DNA from: Dorea_A sp016295505
Lineage (GTDB): Bacteria > Bacillota > Clostridia > Lachnospirales > Lachnospiraceae
Length of the DNA: 64,000 nucleotides
NCBI RefSeq assembly: GCF_039832105.1
Contig: NZ_JBDOHS010000009.1
Coordinates: forward strand, 62,001-126,000
Direction of reading: 5' to 3'
In this document: positions 8,570 to 17,628 of the stretch, one piece after another
How positions within the stretch are numbered: position 1 is the stretch's first letter
Layout: the number at the start of each line of letters is the position of its first letter
Program-made: the position numbers and the translations under genes
The notes under the pieces: model-generated
Told to the model about the DNA's origin: nothing
Databases searched by the model: none
Seen by the model: only the letters and a program-made list of their open reading frames with translations

Positions 8570-9583
8570 ATGAAGGCAGTGCGAATTGAATCTCCGGGAA
8601 ATATAAATCTGGTAGAGGTACCAATACCAGAACCGGATAAAGGGTTTGTGCGGGTAAAGGTTAAGGCGGCAGCCATCTGTGCAACGGATCTTGAAGTACT
8701 GGATGGGCGTATCGCGGCAAACTATCCGCTGATTCCGGGGCATGAATGGAGTGGTATTGTGGATAGTGTAGGTGCCGGTGTAGATGAATCTTGGATAGGA
8801 GAACGGGTGGTTGGCAGTAATGATGTGGTGTGCCTGACCTGTCCGGCCTGCAGAAGAGGGGAATGGCGTTATTGTAAAAGTTTCGAAGAAATCGGCTTTA
8901 AAAGAAATGGCGCCTATGCGGAGTATGTGCTCGTTCCGGCCTATGGCTTGTGTCGGATTCCGGAGCAGATTAGTTTTGAGGAAGCGGCACTTTGTGAGCC
9001 GTTGGGAGTGGCCCTGGGAACCATGAAGAAATCACGGGCAAAGTTAGGCGATACCTGTCTGATTATGGGAGCCGGTTCCATTGGTCTGTGTACACTGGCA
9101 GTAGCAAAAGCCATGGGTCTGAGAGATGTGGTGGTATGTGCATCCAGCCGCAGGCGAGAGTCACTGGCCAGACAGCATGGTGCGGATCATTTCATTGCTG
9201 CTGCGGAACAGGATCTGATGAAAGAGATGGCAAAGATCCATCCGGATGGAACGGATGTAATTATTGATGCCACAGGTATGGAAGAATGTATACAGAGCGC
9301 ACTGAAGCTATGCCGCAAGGGTGGTACAGTGGTGTTGGAAGGTTATGGAAGAGGAAAGACGATGCAGATATGTATGGATGATATTCATATCAACAACCTG
9401 AAGGTGATTGGTGCCGGAAACAATTGGAACATGCACCAGAAAGCTATTGACCTGATCAGCAGCGGTGTGGTTAATATGTGTGACTTTGTCTCCGAAAAAA
9501 TGGGACTGGAGGATTATGCCAGAGGAATCGAGATGGTGCGAAGCCGTCCGGAAGGCTTTGTGAAAGCGGTGTTTACATTATGA
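8570..9583 (+). CDS. Zinc-dependent medium-chain dehydrogenase (sorbitol/threonine dehydrogenase-like)
   Basis: A 337-residue MDR-family NAD(P)-dependent dehydrogenase. The catalytic zinc site shows Cys in ICATD and the GHEWSG motif; the structural zinc site is supplied by the cysteine cluster CLTCPACRRGEWRYC near residue 90. The nucleotide-binding Rossmann turn GAGSIG lies near residue 167. It probably oxidises a secondary alcohol of a polyol or sugar acid; the specific substrate cannot be read from sequence. It is the first gene after the ROK regulator and overlaps the kinase start by 4 nt (ATGA), showing translational coupling. Confidence 0.9.
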   Translation: MKAVRIESPGNINLVEVPIPEPDKGFVRVKVKAAAICATDLEVLDGRIAANYPLIPGHEWSGIVDSVGAGVDESWIGERVVGSNDVVCLTCPACRRGEWRYCKSFEEIGFKRNGAYAEYVLVPAYGLCRIPEQISFEEAALCEPLGVALGTMKKSRAKLGDTCLIMGAGSIGLCTLAVAKAMGLRDVVVCASSRRRESLARQHGADHFIAAAEQDLMKEMAKIHPDGTDVIIDATGMEECIQSALKLCRKGGTVVLEGYGRGKTMQICMDDIHINNLKVIGAGNNWNMHQKAIDLISSGVVNMCDFVSEKMGLEDYARGIEMVRSRPEGFVKAVFTL

Positions 9584-10986
9584 TCGCGGGAATAGATCTG
9601 GGAACTTCTTCGGTCAAGATCCTGTGTATCGATCAGGGACATACGGTGGGGCGGGCTCAGGCAGTCTATGACAGCAGCATGAATCGTCCTGTGACAGAAC
9701 AGTGGGCTGAGAGCATCTGCCGGGCTTTCGGTCAGCTGAAAAATAAAGATAAAATTACAGCAATCGGCCTGTCATCCCAAGTAGGGACATACATTGTGAA
9801 TGGAAAAGAAGTACTGTCCTGGCAGGAGCCGGTAGGTAAGGCAGAACTAAAAGAAATTCGAGATTCTTTTTCCAAAGAAACTTTTGTACAGGAAATCTCC
9901 ATGAATCATCCGGATATACTGTCCTATCCAATGCCGCGTATCCTCTGGCTGCAGAAAAAGTATGCAGGACGTGAACATATAGATTCGGTGCGTCAGCCAA
10001 AAGAATGGATGCTTCGATTTCTTACAAAAGAAGATTGCAGTGATCCGTATTCCTGGAGAGGGCTGGCCAGCCAGACGGAAGGGCAGTACAGTAAGAAGAT
10101 GCTGGAGTACCTGAGACTGACGGAGGAAGCATTGCCTCCATTGACTGATCCGTGTAAGAAAACAGGAAAAGTATCGAAAGAAGCGGCTTATTTAACTGGA
10201 ATAAAAGAGGGAATTCCGGTATATAACGGATGCAATGATTATTATGCATCGCTTCTGGGGATGGGGATTACTCAGCCGGGACAGATGTATGATGTGACCG
10301 GTACCAGTGAGCATGTGGGAGTAATTACAGAACATCTGCAGGTGGATACGCGGATGATCAGTTCTCCTTATTTTCAGGGAAATGTACTCTATGGTGTAAC
10401 AGCGTCAAGCGGCGCCTCCCTGGCTCACGGAATCAATATGTATGATTTGAAAAAGCTGAATCCGGATGACTACCACAGGATTCTGAACAGTATAGAAAAC
10501 GGAAAAAAACCGCCGGTATTTCTTCCTTATGTGAATGGAGAACGTGCCCCCATCTTTGATGAGCAGGCAAAAGGCGTGTTTTTCGGCATTTCCTCAGAAA
10601 CGACCAGGGAGGAGATGGCCTATGCAGTGCTGGAGGGTGTGGCCTTTAGTACATTGGATATTTTCCGTCATTTAGATCTGACTTTTTTGCCGGAAAATGT
10701 GATCGTTTCCGGAGGAGCTGCGGGCAATCAGGTACTTAACCAGATGAAAGCAGATCTGTTCGGCATACCGGCTGTGGTGGCTGCAGAGCCGGACACTTCG
10801 GCCTATGGCGCATGTATCTTGGCAGCTTTGGGTGAAGGATTGTATAAAGATAAAGAATCCGCTGTTCGTGCTATGTGTCATTATGGTATTCCTGTTCTGC
10901 CGCGGAAAGTACCGGCATTAGAGAAGCGTTTTCAGAGTTATCGAGAAATATACCAAAGGTTAAAACCCGTATTTCGCAAATTTTAA
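9580..10986 (+). CDS. FGGY-family carbohydrate kinase
   Basis: A 468-residue sugar/polyol kinase of the xylulokinase/glycerol-kinase superfamily. The N-terminal phosphate-1 loop GIDLGTSSVKIL and the C-terminal FGGY signature region (VIVSGGAAGNQVLNQMKAD) are both present, and YDVTGTSEHVG marks the phosphate-2/ADP region. The catalytic Asp is expected near GCNDYYAS. It would phosphorylate the product or substrate of the adjoining dehydrogenase. Coupled to the preceding gene by ATGA overlap and separated by 27 nt from the next. Substrate unknown. Confidence 0.9.
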   Translation: MIAGIDLGTSSVKILCIDQGHTVGRAQAVYDSSMNRPVTEQWAESICRAFGQLKNKDKITAIGLSSQVGTYIVNGKEVLSWQEPVGKAELKEIRDSFSKETFVQEISMNHPDILSYPMPRILWLQKKYAGREHIDSVRQPKEWMLRFLTKEDCSDPYSWRGLASQTEGQYSKKMLEYLRLTEEALPPLTDPCKKTGKVSKEAAYLTGIKEGIPVYNGCNDYYASLLGMGITQPGQMYDVTGTSEHVGVITEHLQVDTRMISSPYFQGNVLYGVTASSGASLAHGINMYDLKKLNPDDYHRILNSIENGKKPPVFLPYVNGERAPIFDEQAKGVFFGISSETTREEMAYAVLEGVAFSTLDIFRHLDLTFLPENVIVSGGAAGNQVLNQMKADLFGIPAVVAAEPDTSAYGACILAALGEGLYKDKESAVRAMCHYGIPVLPRKVPALEKRFQSYREIYQRLKPVFRKF

Positions 10987-11013
10987 AAAACATTTTATTA
11001 GGAGGCAGGGAAA

Positions 11014-12186
11014 ATGAGTTGTGTAATATTCGGTGCAGGCAAAATCGCCAGAGGATTTATCGGGCATCTGCTGTATCTGAGTGACATTCCATTTGTGTTC
11101 GTAGAAAAAGCGAGCGGACTGGCGGATCTGATCAATGAGCGTGGAGCATATACCGTCAATGTACTGGGAAACAATGAGAAAAGTTGTGAGGTCAAGGGGG
11201 CAAAATGTCTGAAATATGATCAAAAGGAAGCAATTATGAATGCAGTCGCAGAGGCTGATGTTGTGTTCAATGCGGTAGGTGGAAAAAATCTGCAGGAGAT
11301 CGTTCCTTTTTTGACCGGGGGTATCGAGAAAAAATCAAGAAATGGTGGCAATATCAATTTCATTACTTGCGAAAACTGGAAAAAGCCGGCAGACGTTCTG
11401 CATGAAGGCATCAGAGCTCAGATCAGTGAGGAGGCCAGGGAGTATTTTGAGACAAAAGTTGGCATTACAGAAGCCGTGATTCTCAGGAGCGGCATCGATG
11501 CGACACAGGAGCAGAAAGAACAAGATCCGCTCTGGGTCAATGTGCAGGATTACTGGAAACTGCATGTTGATGCATCACGTCTTGTGGGACAGCTGCCAAA
11601 CATTCTTGGACTGCATCTGATTGATGAGTTCGGTGGTTTCCTGGAAAGAAAATTCTATACTTACAATGCTGCCAATGGCACCACGTCCTTTGTAGGTGCG
11701 CTGCTTGGTTATACGGTGTTATCTGACGCTGCCAATGATGAACGTATTGTGAAACTTCTGGAAGGTGTATATCGGGAAACATCGGCTGCCCTTTGCAAAA
11801 AATACGGATTTTCTTCAGAGGAGCAGTTTGCATTTACCCGTGGTTCTCTGAATAAACTGCAGAACCGTGTGATTGTAGATACGTTAGAGAGAAATGCGCG
11901 TGATCCGCTGCGTAAGCTGGGCCCGGATGATCGTCTGGTGGGTTCTGCCAGGATGGTGGAATCCTTTGGGATTCGTCCGGAGAGTCTGGCTACAGGCATA
12001 GCGGCTGCCATTTATTATACCAACGATGAAGATTCTTCAGCTCTGGAACTGCGTCATATGAGGGAAGATAAAGGGGTAAACTATGTGTTGGAAAATGTCT
12101 GTAAGCTGGATGTGAATGGTGAACTGGCAGGACTGATCCGCAAAAAAATCGACTATCTGAAAAAAGAGGGAATGATCCATGAGTAG
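11014..12186 (+). CDS. Mannitol-1-phosphate 5-dehydrogenase-like protein, copy 1 (altered catalytic motif)
   Basis: A 390-residue polyol-specific long-chain dehydrogenase. The N-terminal Rossmann turn is FGAGKIARGFIG. The family catalytic motif K-x4-N-x2-H appears as KFYTYNAAN, so Lys and Asn are kept but the expected His is Asn. The protein is otherwise full length for MtlD. It overlaps the next gene by 8 nt, and the next gene is its paralogue, so the two may form a heteromer. Either the subfamily uses another base or the reaction differs from simple mannitol-1-phosphate oxidation. No PTS genes are nearby, which argues against ordinary mannitol use. Confidence 0.85.
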   Translation: MSCVIFGAGKIARGFIGHLLYLSDIPFVFVEKASGLADLINERGAYTVNVLGNNEKSCEVKGAKCLKYDQKEAIMNAVAEADVVFNAVGGKNLQEIVPFLTGGIEKKSRNGGNINFITCENWKKPADVLHEGIRAQISEEAREYFETKVGITEAVILRSGIDATQEQKEQDPLWVNVQDYWKLHVDASRLVGQLPNILGLHLIDEFGGFLERKFYTYNAANGTTSFVGALLGYTVLSDAANDERIVKLLEGVYRETSAALCKKYGFSSEEQFAFTRGSLNKLQNRVIVDTLERNARDPLRKLGPDDRLVGSARMVESFGIRPESLATGIAAAIYYTNDEDSSALELRHMREDKGVNYVLENVCKLDVNGELAGLIRKKIDYLKKEGMIHE

Positions 12187-13318
12187 AACAATGATTATAG
12201 GTGCCGGAAAAACCGGACGGGGATTTGTGGCAAGGCTGTTGGGAGAGAGACATGTTCCCGTGACTTTCGTAGACAAAGACGAAATACTGGTAGAAAAACT
12301 ACAGGAGGCTGTCTCAAAAGGAGGTTTTCCAATCCGTTTTTTTGGCGATGTGCGGGAACCTTTGAAGATTACAAAGTATCAGGCAGTGACCTGGGAACAG
12401 GCAGATTTTTCAGATGTGGAGTTGCTTTTTGTGGCTGTGGGTGGTGTCAATCTGAAAGATGTGGGTATTCGATTGAAGGAAAAACTGCCGGAGAATCATA
12501 AAGTATATATTATCACCTGTGAAAATGCTTCCAATCCCGCAGGGGTTCTCCGGGAAGCTGTTGACATGGAAAATGTGCTGGTCAGCCAGGCGACTGTATT
12601 CTGTACAACGACAGCAGAAAAAGGTGAGCTGGGGATTGATTCTGAGAATTATCCGTACCTCCAGTTTGATGCAGATCTTCTGGAAGGGTATGTACCGGAA
12701 GCCGATACTATTCGTCCGGTAAAGAATTTCGGCAATTTCCTGACGAGAAAATTGTTTACTTACAATGCGGCCAGTGCTGTTATAGCTTATCTGGGCTATA
12801 TCTATGGATACAAAGATTATTCGCAGGCTGCCAACTGCCCGGTAATTCAGGAGCTGTTGGATCAGAATTATGAGGTAACCAACAAGGTTCTCTGCGAAGA
12901 GTTTTGTTATGATCCGGAAGATCAGAAAGAGTTTGCCCTGCTTTCCCGGGCAAAATTCACAAGTAAAACTATTGTGGATACTGTAGAGAGAAATGCAAGG
13001 GAACCACAGAGAAAGCTGGGATCCACCGAGCGAATTATGGGACCTTTGAAACTGGTCTACAGCCATAGAGAGGATTGTCAAGTATTGGCTATGACAGCCG
13101 CCGCTGCTCTTCTATATGACGGAGAGGATGAAGATGCCTGGAAAGAGATCCGCCGCACCCATACACCGGAGGAAATTTTGCGTAAAATCGGCGGTCTTGA
13201 AGATCAGCAGCTGATTGATGTTGTCATGGAACAATATCATAAACTTGAAAAAATTCAAGATTCATATGCCGAAAATGATCCGGAGAATACAAAGATGATG
13301 GAAAGGAGAAATAAGTGA
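12179..13318 (+). CDS. Mannitol-1-phosphate 5-dehydrogenase-like protein, copy 2 (altered catalytic motif)
   Basis: A 379-residue paralogue of the preceding gene. The Rossmann turn is IGAGKTGRGFVARLL. The K-x4-N-x2-H site reads KLFTYNAAS, so again Lys and Asn are present but His is replaced, here by Ser. The shared NAA in place of the usual NTG indicates that both copies come from one divergent subfamily, not from independent decay. The start overlaps copy 1 by 8 nt and its stop overlaps the next start (TGATG), so all three are co-translated. Confidence 0.85.
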   Translation: MSRTMIIGAGKTGRGFVARLLGERHVPVTFVDKDEILVEKLQEAVSKGGFPIRFFGDVREPLKITKYQAVTWEQADFSDVELLFVAVGGVNLKDVGIRLKEKLPENHKVYIITCENASNPAGVLREAVDMENVLVSQATVFCTTTAEKGELGIDSENYPYLQFDADLLEGYVPEADTIRPVKNFGNFLTRKLFTYNAASAVIAYLGYIYGYKDYSQAANCPVIQELLDQNYEVTNKVLCEEFCYDPEDQKEFALLSRAKFTSKTIVDTVERNAREPQRKLGSTERIMGPLKLVYSHREDCQVLAMTAAAALLYDGEDEDAWKEIRRTHTPEEILRKIGGLEDQQLIDVVMEQYHKLEKIQDSYAENDPENTKMMERRNK

Positions 13319-14148
13319 TGCGTAGCTTGAAAGAAATTGTACTAGGTACACAACTTCTGCCTTCACAGGTGGCTCTGTTTTATTTGGGGCAGGTAGGCTT
13401 TCTTATAAAATATCATGAAAAATATCTGATGGTAGACGGTTATCTTTCTGATTATGTGGACCGAAATTGCAGTTCGGATCTGGTACGATGGGAGCGGTTG
13501 TATGAGACTCCTATCCGGGGAGAAGAACTGGATTTTGTAGACTATGTTTTTTGTACACACACTCATTATGACCATGCGGATCCGTATACACTGAAAGCAG
13601 TAGCGGACTGTAGCAAAAAGGCAGTATTTGCCGGTTGTGCAACTGTGTGTCAGGCACTGCGGGAATATGGGATTCCAATGTCCCGTATCTGTAAGGTACA
13701 GGCAGATCAGGAGGTGGCTTTCGAGGATGATATTCATGTGATTGGTGTACCGGCGGCACATGAAGAATTACATCCGGATCAAGAAGGTGGTTATCAAGAG
13801 ACGGGCTTTTTGTTTGTGCTGGGAGATAAACGCATTTTCCATTCAGGAGATTGCTGCCCGTATGATGGACTGGAACAGCGGATTATGAATTGTGACGCAT
13901 TGATTCTTCCAATCAACGGGAGAGATTACTATCGCCGTTATGTCAAAGACATTATCGGATGTTTTGACAGTATGGAAGCCGTGACGATTGCTTCTCATAC
14001 ACATGCCAGACTGTTGGTGCCGGTGCACTGGGATCTGTACGAAGTTAATGCAGTCAATCCCGGCAGTTTTGTGGATATCATTCATAAACAGACTCCTGCA
14101 CAGTCTTATCATATTTTTGTTCCGGGAGAGAGATATATCGTAGATTAA
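13318..14148 (+). CDS. UlaG-like metallo-beta-lactamase-fold hydrolase (probable sugar-lactone phosphate lactonase)
   Basis: A 276-residue MBL-fold metallohydrolase. The metal-binding HxHxDH motif reads THTHYDHADP (about residues 80-89), with further ligands at HEELHP, FHSGDCCPYDG and the C-terminal VPVHWD. This arrangement resembles UlaG, the L-ascorbate-6-phosphate lactonase. I chose ATG 13318 rather than GTG 13315, with AAAGGAG (13302-13308) 9 nt upstream. It ends the operon. Together with a kinase and dehydrogenases it suggests a pathway in which a sugar lactone or its phosphate is opened, but no ascorbate PTS is present. Confidence 0.85.
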   Translation: MRSLKEIVLGTQLLPSQVALFYLGQVGFLIKYHEKYLMVDGYLSDYVDRNCSSDLVRWERLYETPIRGEELDFVDYVFCTHTHYDHADPYTLKAVADCSKKAVFAGCATVCQALREYGIPMSRICKVQADQEVAFEDDIHVIGVPAAHEELHPDQEGGYQETGFLFVLGDKRIFHSGDCCPYDGLEQRIMNCDALILPINGRDYYRRYVKDIIGCFDSMEAVTIASHTHARLLVPVHWDLYEVNAVNPGSFVDIIHKQTPAQSYHIFVPGERYIVD

Positions 14149-14236
14149 AATTTGATGGTCTGTAATCCGACTTTTTGAGATTATACAGGAACCACAACGG
14201 AAATGATCAGCTGATAACAAAAAGTGAAAAAAGCTC

Positions 14237-14268
14237 TTGACTCTCCCCTTATGGGGAGGCTGTACAAT
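14237..14268 (+). promoter_or_regulatory. MerR-type promoter with long spacer and dyad
   Basis: TTGACT (14237-14242) and TACAAT (14263-14268) are separated by 20 nt, longer than the usual 17, and the spacer carries the dyad CTCCCC-TTAT-GGGGAG (14243-14258). Overlong spacers with a central dyad are the hallmark of promoters untwisted by MerR-family activators, so the MerR gene downstream probably activates itself and the UvrA-like gene. Confidence 0.85.
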
Positions 14269-14304
14269 GACTCCAGATAATATAGAAATGAAGGAGAATG
14301 AATC

Positions 14305-15171
14305 ATGAAAATGAAGAAAGAGCACTCATGTTTTCCAGAGAAAGAAAGCAGTTATCTGTACAGGATCGGTATGTTTGCACAGATGAACCATGTCACGATT
14401 AAAACCCTGCGCTTTTATGAAGAGCAGGGACTGCTTCTTCCGGCCAGTGTGGATAAAGAAAACGGATACCGCTACTATACGATGGATCAGATGGCAGTCC
14501 TGCATCGGATCACGGCATGGAAGCAGGCTGGTTTTACCATTGAAGATATCCGCAGATTGAACGACAGCCCTGATTCGGTTTCTTTTCTGCACCGAAAAAA
14601 AGCAGAGATTATGTCCAAGATTGCAGAACTGACCATGCAGATGGCCATGATAGACGGATATCTGTCCGGAGGAGAGGAAGGACTTCAGTCGCCGGTTCTG
14701 ATCCGGACCGTTCCTTCTGTTGTAGTTGCAGGTATGCAGGAAAGAGTGAAAACGTATGATGCACTGTTTGATCTGATGCCGTCGCTTGGAGCGAGAATGG
14801 AAGAACTGGGATGTGAATGTGCACTTCCGGAGTATTGTTTTACAAGATATCTGGAACCGGGGTATCAGGAAGAACAGATCCTGATCGAAGTGTGTCAGGC
14901 GGTAACAGAGAAAAAGGAAGATACGGATGATGTGAAGTTTAAGGAACTGCCGGAGATCGAGGCTGCCTGTATCTACCACAGGGGATCTTACAACGAGTTT
15001 TCACGATCTTATGCAGCTGTATTGCGGTATATTGAAGAAAATGGATATGAGATCTGCGGAGATATCCGGGAAAAATATATTGACGGCGTCTGGAATAAAG
15101 ATACGGAAGAGGAATGGCTTTCCGAGATACAGATTCCGGTTAAGAGAGCAGGAGGAACAGATGAAGACTGA
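14305..15171 (+). CDS. MerR family regulator with GyrI-like effector domain
   Basis: A 288-residue activator. Residues 18-85 are a MerR winged helix (RIGMFAQMNHVTIKTLRFYEEQGLL split over helix and wing, then NGYRYYTMDQ). A short coiled coil follows at about 90-125, and residues 130-285 form a GyrI/BmrR-type effector-binding domain (VPSVVVAGMQERVKTYDALF, later AACIYHRGSYNEF). These domains bind hydrophobic cationic drugs. The gene lies behind a 20-nt-spacer MerR promoter and overlaps the UvrA-like gene by 11 nt, so the regulator and the ATPase are one drug-responsive unit. Confidence 0.9.
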   Translation: MKMKKEHSCFPEKESSYLYRIGMFAQMNHVTIKTLRFYEEQGLLLPASVDKENGYRYYTMDQMAVLHRITAWKQAGFTIEDIRRLNDSPDSVSFLHRKKAEIMSKIAELTMQMAMIDGYLSGGEEGLQSPVLIRTVPSVVVAGMQERVKTYDALFDLMPSLGARMEELGCECALPEYCFTRYLEPGYQEEQILIEVCQAVTEKKEDTDDVKFKELPEIEAACIYHRGSYNEFSRSYAAVLRYIEENGYEICGDIREKYIDGVWNKDTEEEWLSEIQIPVKRAGGTDED

Positions 15172-17404
15172 TCGAATCATAATCAGAGGACTGAAGCAGA
15201 ACAATCTGAAGAACATATCGCTGGAAATACCGAAGAATCAGATTGTTGTATTTACCGGTGTGTCCGGTTCCGGAAAGTCGAGTATCGTATTTGATACGAT
15301 TGCTGCAGAGAGTCAGCGTCAGATGAACGAGACATATACCGCCTGGATCAGGGGGAGACTTCCCAAATACGAAAAGCCAAATGTGGAATATATTGACAAT
15401 CTGAATCCTTCTGTTGTGATCGATCAGAGCAGACTGGGCGGAAACGCCCGGTCTACCGTGGGAACCATCAGTGATATGTATGCTTCTTTGCGGCTTCTTT
15501 TTTCCCGGATCGGGGAACCACATATCGGACCGGCATCTTATTTTTCCTTTAATAATCCGAACGGAATGTGTAAAACCTGCGCGGGGATCGGAAAGATCAT
15601 GGAACTGGATATTCATAAGCTGATCGATGAAGAAAAGACGTACGAGGAAGGAATCTTTCATCTTCCTGCCTTTGGACCGGGAAAATATTACTGGAAGCTG
15701 TACCGGAGACCGGATCTGTTTGACATTCATAAGAGATGGAAGGATCTGTCGGAAGAGGAACAGAATATTCTCCTGTATGGAAGTCGTATCAAAGGTGGGG
15801 AAAGGCTGGACAAGAAAATAGAAGGTGTATATAACCAGTTTAAACGACTCTGTCTGATGAAAGGGCCGGAGGAACAAAGTGACCATACACTGAAGAAGAT
15901 TAATCAATATATGGATGAGATCGTATGTCCGGACTGCAAAGGAGCGAGACTGAATCCGGAAGCTTTGTCCTGCCGCATTCATGGATATAACATCATGGAT
16001 ATGTGTGAGATGGAATTTTCAAGGCTGTATGAGGAACTTAAGAAGATCACGGATCCTAGAGCACAGTCTATAGTACAATCATTGACAGAAGCGTTGGGAC
16101 GTATGATAGACATCGGTCTGCCCTACCTCAGCATGAACCGGGAATCCTCCACACTGTCAGGAGGAGAAGCACAGAGACTGAAACTGGTACGTTATATGGG
16201 AAGTTCGCTGACGGGGATGATCTATATCTTCGATGAGCCGAGCACGGGAATGCATCCGAGAGATGTTCACAGGATGATCCGTTTGCTCGAAAGTCTCAGA
16301 GACAAGGGCAATACGGTTCTGGTGGTGGAGCATGACCGGGATATCATCCGCATTGCGGATCAGGTGATTGATGTGGGACCGCTTGCGGGAAAGGGCGGCG
16401 GAGAGATCCTGTTTCAGGGAAGTTACGAGAATCTGCTTTTGTCCGGTACCAGAACCGGTGATGCGATGAAAGAAATGATTCCGGTTAAGGAAGTGCCGAA
16501 AAAGCCGACCGGGTGGCTGCAGGTAAGAGATGCCGCAGTCCATAATCTGAAGCATGTGGATGTAGATATTCCGCTTGGTGTGCTTACCGTTGTGACAGGG
16601 GTTGCGGGATCGGGGAAATCATCTCTGATCCGGGATGTGTTTGCAAAGGAGTATCAGGATCGTGTGGTGCTGGTGGATCAGAGCGCAATCACAGCAACGG
16701 GTCGTTCGACTGCCTGCACCTATCTGGGATTCTTTGATGAAATACGCAAGGTATATGCAAAGGCCTGCAATGCTGATGCGGGACTATTTTCCTTCAACAG
16801 TCGAGGTGCCTGTCCGGTCTGTAAAGGACGAGGAACCATCACCACAGAACTGGTATTCATGGATCCGGTAACCACTGTCTGTGAAAGCTGCGGTGGAAAG
16901 CGTTACAGTGAGGAGGCACTGCAGTGTAAGTATCAGGGAAAAAGTATTGTGGAAGTGCTGGATATGAGTGTAGAAGATGCGGCAGAATTCTTTCGGGAGA
17001 ATAGGAAGATCAGAAAGCATCTGGAGGCACTTCTGGAGGTGGGACTGCCTTATCTGTCACTCGGACAGCCGTTATCAACCTTAAGCGGCGGAGAGCGTCA
17101 GAGAGTGAAGCTTGCAAAAGAATTGAGGGGCAAGGGGCACATCTATGTGCTGGATGAGCCAACTACGGGACTTCATGCCTCTGATATCCGGAAACTGATG
17201 GAATTGTTCGAATCCCTGATTCGACGAGGGAACACAGTAATCGTCATTGAGCACAATACAGATGTCATGAAGATGGCGGATTATATCATTGACATAGGAC
17301 CGGATGGAGGAACACACGGAGGGGAAGTCGTATTTACAGGATCACCTCTCGAGATGCTGAGTAGCGGACATACCATTACGGCAAAATATCTTGCAAAATC
17401 ATAA
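15161..17404 (+). CDS. UvrA-like ABC ATPase lacking the UvrB-binding region (probable drug-resistance type)
   Basis: A 747-residue protein, about 190 shorter than repair UvrA. It has two ABC cassettes: Walker A GVSGSGKSS near residue 31 and GVAGSGKSS near 482; signatures LSGGEAQRLK and LSGGERQRVK; Walker B IFDEPSTGMH and VLDEPTTGLH. Zinc-type CxxC pairs (CKTCAG, CPDCKG, CPVCKG, CESCGG) are kept. After the RSTVGT segment the chain runs directly to the first zinc module, so the UvrB-interaction domain is missing. Such forms are known as accessory UvrA proteins linked to DNA-binding drug resistance. ATG 15161 has GGAGGA 4 nt upstream and overlaps the MerR gene end. Confidence 0.88.
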   Translation: MKTDRIIIRGLKQNNLKNISLEIPKNQIVVFTGVSGSGKSSIVFDTIAAESQRQMNETYTAWIRGRLPKYEKPNVEYIDNLNPSVVIDQSRLGGNARSTVGTISDMYASLRLLFSRIGEPHIGPASYFSFNNPNGMCKTCAGIGKIMELDIHKLIDEEKTYEEGIFHLPAFGPGKYYWKLYRRPDLFDIHKRWKDLSEEEQNILLYGSRIKGGERLDKKIEGVYNQFKRLCLMKGPEEQSDHTLKKINQYMDEIVCPDCKGARLNPEALSCRIHGYNIMDMCEMEFSRLYEELKKITDPRAQSIVQSLTEALGRMIDIGLPYLSMNRESSTLSGGEAQRLKLVRYMGSSLTGMIYIFDEPSTGMHPRDVHRMIRLLESLRDKGNTVLVVEHDRDIIRIADQVIDVGPLAGKGGGEILFQGSYENLLLSGTRTGDAMKEMIPVKEVPKKPTGWLQVRDAAVHNLKHVDVDIPLGVLTVVTGVAGSGKSSLIRDVFAKEYQDRVVLVDQSAITATGRSTACTYLGFFDEIRKVYAKACNADAGLFSFNSRGACPVCKGRGTITTELVFMDPVTTVCESCGGKRYSEEALQCKYQGKSIVEVLDMSVEDAAEFFRENRKIRKHLEALLEVGLPYLSLGQPLSTLSGGERQRVKLAKELRGKGHIYVLDEPTTGLHASDIRKLMELFESLIRRGNTVIVIEHNTDVMKMADYIIDIGPDGGTHGGEVVFTGSPLEMLSSGHTITAKYLAKS

Positions 17405-17422
17405 AATGACGCAAAAGACATC

Positions 17423-17476
17423 GCCTGCTGACAGTCTGAAGACTCTTTTTTGTTTTCAGCTGTTCGCAGGCTTTTT
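17423..17476 (+). terminator. Rho-independent terminator after the UvrA-like gene
   Basis: GCCTGC (17423-17428) plus ACAG pair with CTGT plus GCAGGC (17460-17471), with a 2-nt internal mismatch, and TTTTT follows at 17472-17476. This is a standard intrinsic terminator ending the MerR-uvrA unit. Confidence 0.8.
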
Positions 17477-17507
17477 GCGGTTTTATACAGGTAACATTGA
17501 TCTACAT

Positions 17508-17559
17508 TAGTCAGATCAGCAAAATAAAGGGATTAGTCAGATCAGCAAAATAAAGGGAT
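17508..17559 (+). repeat. Two perfect 26-bp direct repeats immediately upstream of a promoter
   Basis: Units 17508-17533 and 17534-17559 are identical (beginning TAGTCAGATCAGC). The second ends 3 nt before the -35 box at 17563. Tandem sites in this position usually bind an activator or regulator; alternatively this is a simple replication-slippage duplication. No regulator gene for it is apparent in the adjoining operon. Confidence 0.8.
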
Positions 17560-17562
17560 TCA

Positions 17563-17591
17563 TTGACAAATATGTTCGAATTTTGTAGAAT
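17563..17591 (+). promoter_or_regulatory. Promoter of the HerA/toxin gene cluster
   Basis: TTGACA (17563-17568), 17 nt and TAGAAT (17586-17591) form a near-consensus sigma-A promoter 37 nt before the first gene of the cluster. It appears to be the main promoter for the genes from 17629 onward. Confidence 0.8.
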
Positions 17592-17628
17592 TTAATAAGA
17601 TGTTGTCGAGGTTTAGAGGGAGGATTTT

